DNA from: JAVZCJ01 sp964532175
GTDB lineage: Archaea > Thermoproteota > Nitrososphaeria_A > Caldarchaeales > JAVZCJ01
Direction of reading: 5' to 3'
Assembly: GCA_964532175.1 (NCBI GenBank)
Contig: CAZHGP010000028.1
Location: 1-17,218 of the forward strand
Length of the DNA: 17,218 bases
How positions within the stretch are numbered: position 1 is the first letter of the stretch; each line of letters begins with the position of its first letter. The notes below the pieces were generated by a model. The model made no database searches. It was not told the DNA's origin and was given only the letters and a program-made list of their open reading frames with translations. Both the position numbers and the translations under genes were made by a program. Below, piece after piece: positions 1 to 6,119 of this stretch.

Positions 1-43
1 ATATTAAACCACTCTTAATTATGAATAAAAATATTCTTGTTTT

Positions 44-748
44 TTATAAATTTTTATAATAGATTCTTTCTTCTAACGCTGATAATATTCTAGAAGTTAT
101 AATCCATGTTTCTAAAGATTCTGGATAAATACTATAAGCATTTTTTCCAATAATATTTTTAGTATTTTCACTATATTCTCCTCTTGGAAATGCTCCTATA
201 ATTATTGCTGGTTTAGAAAATTCTAAGATTTTTTCTGAAAGTTTCATTGGAGAAATAAGAATCCCTTTTTCATCCATCCCAAAAATTCCATCCGGTTTTA
301 TTTCATTAATTATTTGAGATAAATTTTTTCTCTCAATTTTAAGTAAAATTTTATCATTTGCTTTTATTTCTTTAATATTATATAGTTGTTCTATAAGACC
401 TATAAATCTATTATATACTCTAGGTAAACGTGTTTCAGGATTTACATATATTACATAATCATCCCTTGTATGAACGTATACTTCCAACTTTCCTATTTTA
501 CATAATATAGAACCCAACGCTTCAAGTAAACAAAAATGTATTATATCTGGTCTCCCTCTTTTATAAGATTCTTTAAGTTTTTTCATTGCACTATGATGAT
601 ATGATCTATCCAAAAGTATTTCAGAAGTTTTCTTTTTCCTTTTTCTTGCAAGAGATATTATTGCTGGATGATTTTGTATTTCTATAGGAACAATTTCTAA
701 AGCTGTTTCAACAAATATAAGAAAAATTTTCTCAATCATATTTTTCAT
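44..748 (-). CDS. nep1: Nep1/Emg1-type 16S rRNA pseudouridine N1-methyltransferase
   Basis: SPOUT-class methyltransferase that N1-methylates a pseudouridine in helix 35 of small-subunit rRNA and helps small-subunit assembly. The 234-aa length is normal for archaeal Nep1. Visible family signatures are RGRPDIIHFCLLEALGS (residues 64-80), NPETRLPRVYNRF (103-115), the SAM-loop segment IIGAFPRGEY (183-192) and the C-terminal SIYPESLETWI (206-216). ATG 748 is preferred because an AT-rich box lies about 26 nt upstream, the distance expected for a leaderless archaeal transcript; a second Met three residues in is possible. It is divergent from rnp4, sharing a 61-bp spacer. Family assignment is from recognised motifs; the reaction is family knowledge. 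Confidence 0.93.
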   Translation of the reverse strand: MKNMIEKIFLIFVETALEIVPIEIQNHPAIISLARKRKKKTSEILLDRSYHHSAMKKLKESYKRGRPDIIHFCLLEALGSILCKIGKLEVYVHTRDDYVIYVNPETRLPRVYNRFIGLIEQLYNIKEIKANDKILLKIERKNLSQIINEIKPDGIFGMDEKGILISPMKLSEKILEFSKPAIIIGAFPRGEYSENTKNIIGKNAYSIYPESLETWIITSRILSALEERIYYKNL

Positions 749-767
749 TTTAAATATTTATTTTTCT

Positions 768-780
768 AAAATTTAAATAT
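768..780 (-). promoter_or_regulatory. Probable box A (TATA) for nep1, possibly shared with divergent rnp4
   Basis: The stretch aaaatttaaatat contains a palindromic atttaaat centred about 26 nt upstream of the nep1 ATG, matching archaeal TATA-to-start spacing for a leaderless mRNA. Being palindromic, it could also serve rnp4, whose ATG lies about 36 nt away on the other side. Inferred from spacing only; the whole spacer is AT-rich. Confidence 0.45.
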
Positions 781-809
781 GGTTTATTAAATAGCAAGGT
801 AAAAAATAG

Positions 810-1115
810 ATGAATAATAAATATATTAAAAGATTAGCAGCTACAAGAATTAAAATTTTATTTGATTTTGCTTTAAAACAAATTGGAAAAGATATGGAAA
901 TTGCAGAAGAAGCAATTTCTATTGCTAGAAGGATTAGTTCTAAAGCAAGAGTTAGAATTCCAAGAAAATATAGAATTTTATATTGCCATAAATGCGGTGC
1001 ACCTTTTCTTTCATCTAAATTATTTAGATTTAGAATAAAAAGCAAAAGACAATCTCATATAGTTTTATTTTGTAAAAAATGTAAAACATATCGTAGAATA
1101 ATTATCAAAAAATAA
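810..1115 (+). CDS. rnp4: RNase P protein component 4 (Rpp21/Rpr2 family)
   Basis: Zinc-binding protein subunit of archaeal RNase P, which with Rpp29 helps the catalytic RNA remove tRNA 5' leaders. The 101-aa protein has the expected N-terminal helical basic half (residues 1-50) and a zinc ribbon formed by C59-x2-C62 and C88-x2-C91, the latter in FCKKCKTYRR. An AGGT Shine-Dalgarno-like element ends 9 nt upstream of the ATG. It stands alone: nep1 diverges upstream and a long hairpin follows directly, so it is probably monocistronic. Confidence 0.9.
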   Translation: MNNKYIKRLAATRIKILFDFALKQIGKDMEIAEEAISIARRISSKARVRIPRKYRILYCHKCGAPFLSSKLFRFRIKSKRQSHIVLFCKKCKTYRRIIIKK

Positions 1116-1146
1116 TCTTCTTACTTAAAATAAGAAGATTATTTTT
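1108..1146 (+). terminator. Perfect 16-bp stem hairpin overlapping the rnp4 stop codon
   Basis: Left arm 1108-1123 and right arm 1131-1146 are exactly complementary (core aataatcttctta / taagaagattatt) with a 7-nt loop, and the right arm ends in a T run. The left arm includes the rnp4 TAA at 1113-1115. The structure and T run fit a terminator or a protective 3' end. Archaeal terminators often lack such stems, so the role is inferred. Confidence 0.6.
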
Positions 1147-1239
1147 AAAATATTTATAAAGAGATTATAAAAAAGGAAAATTAAAAAGAGTTTTTATATG
1201 AGTATAAAAGCTTTCTCAATTAATGCTTTGGGGATGATT

Positions 1240-1683
1240 ATGGTTACAATCTTTGATGTTCCTTCAAAAGAATTAATCGATAAAATAGCTAATTATCTTA
1301 AAGAAAATAAGATTATTGAGCCACCTTCATGGGCTTTATTTGTAAAAACTGGAGTTCATAAAGAAAGGCCTCCAACAAATCCTGATTGGTGGTATGTTAG
1401 ATGTGCTTCAATACTTAGAAAAATTTATATTCATGGACCCATAGGCGTTTCTCGCTTAAGAAAAATGTATGGAGGAAAAAGAAGACGTGGTTTAAAGCCT
1501 CCGCATTTTCGAAAAGGAAGTGGAAGTATAATTAGAAAAGCACTTCAACAATTAGAAAAAGCTGGATTAGTTGAAAAAATTAATAAAAAAGGTAGAGTAT
1601 TATCTCCTAAAGGAAGAAGTTTCTTAGATAATATGGCTCAAATGATTCTTAAAGAATCAAAAAGGAGGGTAAAAAGTGTCTGA
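1240..1683 (+). CDS. rps19e: Small ribosomal subunit protein eS19 (S19e)
   Basis: Winged-helix ribosomal protein of the archaeal/eukaryotic small subunit head. Recognised by MVTIFDVPSKELIDKIA, PPSWALFVKTG, WWYVRCASILRKIY, GVSRLRKMYGG and KALQQLEKAGLVE. The frame is open to ATG 1198, but the conserved protein begins at ATG 1240, giving 147 aa, the usual length. That ATG has a GGGGATG ribosome-binding element just upstream, whereas the extra 14 residues from 1198 match nothing in the family. It overlaps the PDCD5-like gene by 8 nt and heads a translationally coupled run of genes. Confidence 0.93.
   Translation: MVTIFDVPSKELIDKIANYLKENKIIEPPSWALFVKTGVHKERPPTNPDWWYVRCASILRKIYIHGPIGVSRLRKMYGGKRRRGLKPPHFRKGSGSIIRKALQQLEKAGLVEKINKKGRVLSPKGRSFLDNMAQMILKESKRRVKSV
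1664..1668 (+). promoter_or_regulatory. Strong Shine-Dalgarno for the GTG-started PDCD5-like gene
   Basis: GGAGG lies 7 nt upstream of GTG 1676, inside the 3' end of rps19e. It decides the non-ATG start of the downstream gene and supports translational coupling. Confidence 0.75.
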
Positions 1684-1996
1684 GGATGAAGAGCTTGAAA
1701 AAATTAGACAAAAGAAATTATTAGAATTACAACAAAAATTAGCTGAAGAAGAAGAAAAAAGAAAAGAAAGAATTGAAAGAAGTAATTTACTTAGAGTTAT
1801 TTTAACTCCTGAAGCTAGACAAAGATTAGCTAATATGAGACTTGTAAAACCTGAATTAGTTGATAAAATAGAAATTTATCTTATTCAATTAGCTCAAGCA
1901 GGAAAAATTCCTACTCCTTTATCTGATGATCAATTAAAAGATATTTTAAGTAAATTAATACCATCAAAAAGAGAAATAAGGATCGAGAGGAGATAA
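1676..1996 (+). CDS. PDCD5-like DNA-binding protein
   Basis: Small archaeal homologue of human programmed cell death 5 (TFAR19), a helical-bundle nucleic-acid-associated protein whose exact archaeal role is unsettled. The 106-aa protein has a highly charged N-terminal helix (residues 3-35, rich in Glu/Lys) and the diagnostic core LTPEARQRLANMRLVKPELV (43-62), followed by KIPTPLSDDQLKDIL. Start is GTG 1676 with a strong GGAGG. Its position between rps19e and rpl39e is a well-known archaeal arrangement and links it to ribosome biogenesis or translation by context. Confidence 0.9.
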   Translation: MSEDEELEKIRQKKLLELQQKLAEEEEKRKERIERSNLLRVILTPEARQRLANMRLVKPELVDKIEIYLIQLAQAGKIPTPLSDDQLKDILSKLIPSKREIRIERR

Positions 1997-1997
1997 T

Positions 1998-2150
1998 ATG
2001 GGAAAAACTCCTTTAGCTATTAAAAAACGTCTTGCTTCAGCTTTAAAACGTAGCTGGGCTGTTCCTGCATGGGTTATAGCAAAAACTCATGGAAGATTCA
2101 GATTTCATAAAAAAAGGAGACATTGGAGAAGAAGTAAAATAAAACCTTAG
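1998..2150 (+). CDS. rpl39e: Large ribosomal subunit protein eL39 (L39e)
   Basis: Tiny basic protein lining the peptide exit tunnel in archaea and eukaryotes. ATG 1998 starts 1 nt after the PDCD5-like stop; GAGGAG lies about 10 nt upstream. The 50 residues begin MGKTPLAIKKRLASALKRSW and contain the family core VPAWVIAKT and the C-terminal RRHWRRSKIKP, an almost textbook L39e. It ends with TAG, one of few amber stops in the window. Confidence 0.95.
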   Translation: MGKTPLAIKKRLASALKRSWAVPAWVIAKTHGRFRFHKKRRHWRRSKIKP

Positions 2151-2162
2151 AGATGATATTGA

Positions 2163-2456
2163 ATGAGTAAAAAAGAAGAAATTATTCTTGAAAGAGAATA
2201 TACTATTCCATTAAGAGACGTTTGGGAAGCACCAAAGAAAAAAAGAGCTGAAAAAGCTATAAGAATTATTAGAGATTTTGCTAAAAAACATATGAAAGCT
2301 GAAGAAGTGAAAATATCTGAAAAAGTTAATGAATTAATTTGGTCTAGAGGTATTGAGAAACCTCCTAGAAGAATAAAAGTTATAATGAAAAAAGATAAGG
2401 ATAATATTGTTAAAGTAGAATTAATTGGAGAATCTAAAGAAGAAAAAGAGGAATAA
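2163..2456 (+). CDS. rpl31e: Large ribosomal subunit protein eL31 (L31e)
   Basis: Exit-tunnel-proximal large-subunit protein. The 97 aa contain the family features EREYTIPLRDVWEAPKKKRA (residues 11-30), KAIRIIRDFAKKHMK and the helix/strand NELIWSRGIEKPPRRIKV. A charged Glu/Lys tail ends the protein. ATG 2163 begins 12 nt after rpl39e with only a weak GATGAT ribosome-binding element, so coupling to upstream translation is likely. Gene order rpl39e-rpl31e-eif6 is the standard archaeal cluster. Confidence 0.94.
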   Translation: MSKKEEIILEREYTIPLRDVWEAPKKKRAEKAIRIIRDFAKKHMKAEEVKISEKVNELIWSRGIEKPPRRIKVIMKKDKDNIVKVELIGESKEEKEE

Positions 2457-2463
2457 TATTAAA

Positions 2464-3135
2464 ATGGGAATAATTCTTGATGATATTTTTGGAAGTGCTG
2501 AAGTAGGACTTTTTTGTGTTGCTACAAAAAATTTTATAATAGTTCCTACTGGAATAAAACAAAATAAGCTTATTAAATGGGAAAAAGAATTGGGAGTAAA
2601 AAGTATATCAACAACTGTTTATGGAAGTCAACTTATTGGAATATTTGTTGCTGCAAATTCTAATGGAATAATTTTCCCTTATATTGTTTATGATGAAGAA
2701 ATAGATAGAATATCAAAATTTTTACATGATATTAATATTTTAAAAATTAAATCAAAACTTACTGCTATAGGAAATTTAATACTTGCAAATGATTATGGAG
2801 CAATAATAAGTCCTGAATTTTCAAAAAAAGAAATGAAAGAAATTAGTGATGTTTTAGGAGTAGAAACAATAAAATCTACTATTGCTGGTAGAAATTATGT
2901 AGGTTCAATTGCAATTGCAACAAATTTAGGTGCTTTAACTCATATAGATATAACAAATGAAGAAAGAAAAAATATTAATGAAATATTAAAAGTTGATTCT
3001 CTTGAAGGGACAGTAAATGGTGGAGTAACTTATGTAAGGAGTGGAATAATAGCAAATGAAAAAGGGGCAATAGTTGGTAGTAGAACAATTGGGCCTGAAG
3101 CATTAGCTATTTCTCAAGCTTTACATCTTATTTAG
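2464..3135 (+). CDS. eif6: Translation initiation factor aIF6 (ribosome anti-association factor)
   Basis: aIF6 binds the large subunit near the sarcin-ricin loop and prevents premature subunit joining. The 223-aa product has the repeating pentein pattern of the family: FGSAEVGLFCVATKNFIIVP, then TTVYGSQLIGIFVAANSNGI, TIAGRNYVGSIAIATNLGAL and GTVNGGVTYVRSGIIANEKG. The frame is open to ATG 2425, but that would lie within rpl31e; ATG 2464 gives the usual family length and has GAGG about 12 nt upstream. It ends with TAG, followed by a TAA three codons later. In many archaea rplX/L20a follows; here a promoter-bearing gap and pfdA follow instead. Confidence 0.93.
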   Translation: MGIILDDIFGSAEVGLFCVATKNFIIVPTGIKQNKLIKWEKELGVKSISTTVYGSQLIGIFVAANSNGIIFPYIVYDEEIDRISKFLHDINILKIKSKLTAIGNLILANDYGAIISPEFSKKEMKEISDVLGVETIKSTIAGRNYVGSIAIATNLGALTHIDITNEERKNINEILKVDSLEGTVNGGVTYVRSGIIANEKGAIVGSRTIGPEALAISQALHLI

Positions 3136-3148
3136 AATATTTTTTAAT

Positions 3149-3156
3149 ATTTATAA
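3149..3156 (+). promoter_or_regulatory. Probable box A for pfdA-ftsY
   Basis: atttataa stands in the 57-bp spacer after eif6, roughly 26-30 nt ahead of a plausible transcription start and 40 nt before the pfdA ATG. A clear archaeal Shine-Dalgarno, GGTGA (3184-3188), follows 4 nt before ATG 3193. Together they suggest pfdA-ftsY has its own promoter. Confidence 0.45.
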
Positions 3157-3192
3157 GGTTGAAATTTTCTATATTTATTTATTGGTGAAAAA

Positions 3193-3609
3193 ATGGCTAC
3201 TAAGAAAGAAGATAAAATAAGTGAAAAAGAAAGAGCTGCTTTAGAATTGCGTTTAATAGAGCAAGCTATTGCAGATTTACAAGTTAGAATAGCTACATTA
3301 GATAATGCTATAGAAGAACATGAAAATGCTTTATCTTTAATAGAAGAACTTTCAAAATTGAATGATGTAGCTAATGTTTTAATTCCTATAGGTGGTGGAA
3401 ATTTTATAGCTGGACAAATACCTAAATTAAATAAAATAAATGTTTCAGTAGGTGCAGGAGTAGTTATTGAAAAAACTCTTGAAGAAGGTAAAGAAATAAT
3501 AACACAAAGGAAAAATTCTATTGAAAAACTTAAAGCAAATTATCAACAAAGGATTAGAGAATATCTTGCAAGAGCAAGTGAAATAAGAGCTTCTCTTGAG
3601 AGAGAATAA
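3193..3609 (+). CDS. pfdA: Prefoldin alpha subunit (GimC alpha)
   Basis: Subunit of the hexameric jellyfish-shaped prefoldin chaperone, which passes unfolded proteins to the thermosome. The 138 aa have the expected layout: N-terminal coiled coil (about 15-57), the beta-hairpin region with VLIPIGGGNFIAGQI (61-75) and VSVGAGVVIEKTLEEG, and a C-terminal coiled coil (about 98-138). GGTGA lies 4 nt before the ATG. Its TAA is followed 1 nt later by the ftsY ATG, so the two are almost certainly co-transcribed. Confidence 0.92.
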   Translation: MATKKEDKISEKERAALELRLIEQAIADLQVRIATLDNAIEEHENALSLIEELSKLNDVANVLIPIGGGNFIAGQIPKLNKINVSVGAGVVIEKTLEEGKEIITQRKNSIEKLKANYQQRIREYLARASEIRASLERE

Positions 3610-3610
3610 A

Positions 3611-4525
3611 ATGTTCAATGGATTAAAGAAGTCCTTTAATTTTTTAACTGAAAAAATTTTATTAAGTGAAATATCAGAAGATTATGCAAAAAAATATTTA
3701 GAAGAATTTAAATTATATTTAATAGAAAATGAAGTTGCTGTTGAAGCTGCGGAGAAAATAATTGAAGAAACTCTTTCATCTTTAAAGAAAATAAAAATTA
3801 AAAGATTTTCTTCTAAAAAGGAAGTATTGGAAAATGTTTTAAAAGAAATAGTTAAAAGTTTTATTATTAAACCTGAAGAATCAAAAACTATTAAGAAAAT
3901 AATAGAAAATAATATTAAATCTGGAAAAACTACAATAATATTATTCGTTGGACCAAATGGTGGAGGAAAAACATTAACAGTTGTAAAAATAGCTAATTAT
4001 CTTTTAAAGAATGGTTTTGAATCTGTTATAGCATGCAGCGATACTTTTAGAGCTGGAGCAATCGAACAACTTAAAAAACTTGCAGATAAAATAAAAATTA
4101 GAGTTATTGCTAGAGGTTATGGTCATGATTCTGCATCTGTTGCTATAGATGCAATTAATAGTGCAAAAGCAAATGAAATTCCAGTAGTTTTAATAGATAC
4201 TGCAGGAAGAACTGAAATAGATAGGAATTTACTTGAAGAAATGAAGAAAATAAAAAGAGTAAGTAATCCAGATTTAACAATCTATGTAGGTGATTCCCTT
4301 TCAGGAAATGCTATTATACAACAAATAAAAGAATTTGATAAATATGTTGGAATAGATGGAATAATTTTAACTAAAATAGATGCAGATGTGAAAGGGGGAA
4401 CAATAATATCTGTTGGTTATGCAGCTAAAAAACCAATTATGTTTTTAGGGAATGGTCAAGAATTAAATGATATAATGGAATTTAATGAAGAAAATGTTTT
4501 TAAGAAAATTTTAAATTGGGTGTAA
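3611..4525 (+). CDS. ftsY: Signal recognition particle receptor FtsY
   Basis: Membrane-associated GTPase that docks SRP-ribosome complexes at the SecYE translocon. The 304 aa comprise a short N-terminal helical N domain (about 1-100) and a complete G domain: P-loop GPNGGGKT (114-121), DTFRAGAIEQL (144-154), DTAGR (196-200), GDSLSGNA (227-234), TKIDADVKGG (254-263) and the closing FLGNGQ (278-283). The long acidic A domain of bacterial FtsY is absent, as usual in archaea. ATG 3611, 1 nt after the pfdA stop, is chosen over an in-frame TTG at 3596. In related archaea secE-spt5 often follow; here they are displaced by about 5.6 kb. Confidence 0.95.
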   Translation: MFNGLKKSFNFLTEKILLSEISEDYAKKYLEEFKLYLIENEVAVEAAEKIIEETLSSLKKIKIKRFSSKKEVLENVLKEIVKSFIIKPEESKTIKKIIENNIKSGKTTIILFVGPNGGGKTLTVVKIANYLLKNGFESVIACSDTFRAGAIEQLKKLADKIKIRVIARGYGHDSASVAIDAINSAKANEIPVVLIDTAGRTEIDRNLLEEMKKIKRVSNPDLTIYVGDSLSGNAIIQQIKEFDKYVGIDGIILTKIDADVKGGTIISVGYAAKKPIMFLGNGQELNDIMEFNEENVFKKILNWV

Positions 4526-4540
4526 CGTCCTTTTTTAATT

Positions 4541-5256
4541 TTAATATATGGCTATGAAATGCGTTGCACAATTACCAGCATCATTAGTATATGCTCTAAA
4601 CCAAAAGTATGTAGTTGTAACACTTCTGCCTGAATTGATATTATTTGGGTCTTCAATATGTCCCTATTCTCCATAAGCCAAATTTTCTCCAAGAGTAACA
4701 GCAGGTATTCCAGGGAAAGTATAACCAAAAGATATTTGTTTATAAACCCATGTTTNNNNNNNNNNNNNNNNNNNNNNNNNNNNNNNNNNNNNNNNNNNNN
4801 NNNNNNNNNNNNNNNNNNNNNNNNNNNNNNNNNNNNNNNNNNNNNNNNNNNNNNNGCAGGTATTCCAGGGAAAGTATAACCAAAAGATATTTGTTTATAA
4901 ACCCATGTTTTAGCAGGATTACCATAAAATATTTTATAACCATAAACTATTATTTGAGGAGATAAAATTTTTGCATTATGCGTAATCTCTTTCTTAATTA
5001 TCTTTATAGAATCGGATACTGTTTCATATATTATTCCATTCCCATTTCTTCCCACTTCTTTATTTAATGCTTCATACTCTATATAAACAATCGTTCCATT
5101 GGGAAAATACATTCGAATTATTCCATACTCTTTGATTTCTTTTTCCATAGAATTAATAGAAGTTGGAAAAGTACTATTATTTATGAGTATGGAAATACTA
5201 ATAATAGCAATTATGAAAAATATAGCTCCTTTTGTCTTAAATTTAGATATAAACAT
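4541..5256 (-). CDS. Exported or membrane-anchored protein of unknown function, split by a gap artefact and carrying an in-frame TAG
   Basis: Not recognised. The N-terminus (residues 1-28, KFKTKGAIFFIIAIISISIL) is a basic stretch plus one hydrophobic helix, so it is a signal peptide or anchor with the rest probably outside. The rest is beta-rich and Tyr/Gly/Asn-rich. Removing one 55-bp copy and the Ns (4756-4910) restores one frame: TFPGIPAVTLGENLAYGE, then TAG at 4664-4666 (codon 146), then 40 more codons including GHIEDPNNINSG and YFWFRAYTNDAGN, ending at TAA 4541-4543. Ending at TAG gives 145 aa; full length is 186 codons. It may be a decayed gene, a readthrough gene or a sequence error. 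GGAAG precedes the ATG. The winged-helix gene lies just upstream on the same strand. Confidence 0.55.
4701..4755 (+). repeat. Left copy of an exact 55-bp direct duplication flanking gap 1
   Basis: Base-for-base identical to 4856-4910 and abutting the N run exactly. Best read as the same genomic 55 bp represented at both contig ends. Confidence 0.95.
4756..4855. other. Assembly gap 1 (100 N)
   Basis: Exactly 100 unknown bases, the conventional placeholder for a gap of unknown size, placed between two identical 55-mers. The true distance is probably zero and the right copy redundant. Confidence 0.97.
4856..4910 (+). repeat. Right copy of the 55-bp duplication flanking gap 1
   Basis: Identical to 4701-4755. 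The extra 155 bp (100 N plus 55) is not a multiple of 3, so it breaks the reading frame of the gene it interrupts. Confidence 0.95.
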
Positions 5257-5286
5257 ATATCTTCCAATTGCTATAAAAAATTTACA

Positions 5287-5300
5287 AAATTTATAAATTT
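5287..5300 (-). promoter_or_regulatory. Palindromic AT box upstream of the exported-protein gene
   Basis: aaatttataaattt is a perfect 14-bp palindrome about 37 nt upstream of the ATG at 5256. It could be box A with a short leader carrying GGAAG. Inferred; AT-rich palindromes also arise by chance here. Confidence 0.35.
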
Positions 5301-5354
5301 TTCGGATTTTTCATACGTATTTTAAATACATATTTAAAAATATTAAAAAGCAAA

Positions 5355-6032
5355 TTATTTATTTTTGTACTTAAGTAATCTATTAATTTCTTTAAAATAC
5401 TTAATAAATTGAATCCCTTTTAATGATGCTTTATAATATTTCTTTCCTTTAATACTTATAATATCAATGAGTTCATTCATGAGTAAAAATTCAATATATT
5501 TTTTAGCAGTCTTATAATTTAATCCAGTATAAAAAGCGATTTCATTGAGATTAAGAAAGTCTGATTGTAGATATTCTATTATTTGTGTATATATTTCTAA
5601 TTTTGATCTTTTACGTTTTCGAAATGGTTTATAATTAGTTGTTGTTAACCAATAAAAGATTTTAAAAGGAAATCGGTTATGTTTAAATTCATTTTCTGAA
5701 CTTAAGTTATAATTATGAAAAGTTATGCTATCTTTTATCTTACTTATTTTTACATATGTTTCACTAGTCTTGGAATAATATTCAAAATCAGTTTTTATAA
5801 TATAAACTCTAGTAAAGCTTTCATCTTTCTCTATTTGTTTAATTAGGATATATTGAGTAATAATATATATTCTCGTAAAATTTTCTTCATCATTATAATT
5901 TGAGCTATATGCAGTATTACATAAAATAATTGAATTAGCTATCATGAGTAAGAATACAATAAGTATTGTTTTAATTACTTTATCTTCATAAAGTTTTTTA
6001 TTTTGTCGTATTAATGAATTATTTAACAACAT
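5355..6032 (-). CDS. Membrane-anchored protein with C-terminal winged helix-turn-helix domain (putative transcription regulator)
   Basis: The 225 aa begin with a basic segment and one hydrophobic helix (about 19-39, IKTILIVFLLMIANSIILCN), then a polar, Tyr-rich middle (40-135). After a very basic patch RKRKRSK (138-144) comes a winged helix (144-222): helix EIYTQIIEYLQ, helix LNLNEIAFYTGLN, recognition helix YKTAKKYIEFLLMNELI and wing SIKGKKYYKASLKG, resembling ArnR1/HTH_45-type archaeal regulators. The middle has an imperfect 21-residue repeat, ENFTRIYII (50-58) and ESFTRVYII (71-79). Only one clear membrane helix is visible, leaving the DNA-binding end's side of the membrane unexplained. 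A TATA-like box fits a leaderless mRNA. DNA target unknown; the next gene on the strand, for an exported protein, is the obvious candidate. Confidence 0.75.
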   Translation of the reverse strand: MLLNNSLIRQNKKLYEDKVIKTILIVFLLMIANSIILCNTAYSSNYNDEENFTRIYIITQYILIKQIEKDESFTRVYIIKTDFEYYSKTSETYVKISKIKDSITFHNYNLSSENEFKHNRFPFKIFYWLTTTNYKPFRKRKRSKLEIYTQIIEYLQSDFLNLNEIAFYTGLNYKTAKKYIEFLLMNELIDIISIKGKKYYKASLKGIQFIKYFKEINRLLKYKNK

Positions 6033-6052
6033 TAAGTAAGTATAGGAATCTT

Positions 6053-6062
6053 CTATATAAAT
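6053..6062 (-). promoter_or_regulatory. Box A for the winged-helix gene
   Basis: On the minus strand this reads aatttatata, centred about 26 nt from the start codon at 6032, the spacing expected for a leaderless archaeal transcript. The 87-bp spacer is shared with divergent argF. Confidence 0.5.
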
Positions 6063-6079
6063 TTTAATTTTTCATCAAA

Positions 6080-6089
6080 TATTTAAATA
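6080..6089 (+). promoter_or_regulatory. Probable box A for argF
   Basis: tatttaaata lies about 35 nt upstream of ATG 6120, which has an AGGT element (6111-6114) 5 nt ahead. Spacing fits a short-leader transcript. Inferred. Confidence 0.4.
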
Positions 6090-6119
6090 ATAATAAATAT
6101 TTTTAAAATCAGGTAAAAA

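Noticed and set aside
1..43. Possible gene end at the left edge
   Set aside because: Only AT-rich sequence after the nep1 stop, with no supported reading frame.
773..1045. 90-aa hydrophobic open frame on the minus strand
   Set aside because: It is antisense to rnp4, whose zinc-ribbon protein is clearly the real product.
4664..4666. Firm call of pyrrolysine at the amber codon
   Set aside because: No pyl genes are in the window, the protein is not a methylamine methyltransferase, and TAG ends at least two normal genes here; kept only as a possibility.
4552..4755. Apparent C-terminal tail KHGFINKYLLVILSLEYL ... MENRDILKTQ of the exported protein
   Set aside because: This frame exists only because the 155-bp gap artefact shifts the reading frame; the collapsed sequence reads a different, continuous frame.
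4701..4910. Target-site duplication or direct repeats of a mobile element around the N run
   Set aside because: Same 55-bp length and exact abutment to 100 N at two unrelated loci fits assembly overlap far better than transposition.
4658..4965. Short N-filled open frames on both strands across gap 1
   Set aside because: They consist largely of unknown bases plus the two copies of the duplicated 55-mer.
5099..5296. 65-aa hydrophobic frame on the plus strand
   Set aside because: It is antisense to the signal-peptide region of the exported-protein gene; its hydrophobicity mirrors the complementary strand.
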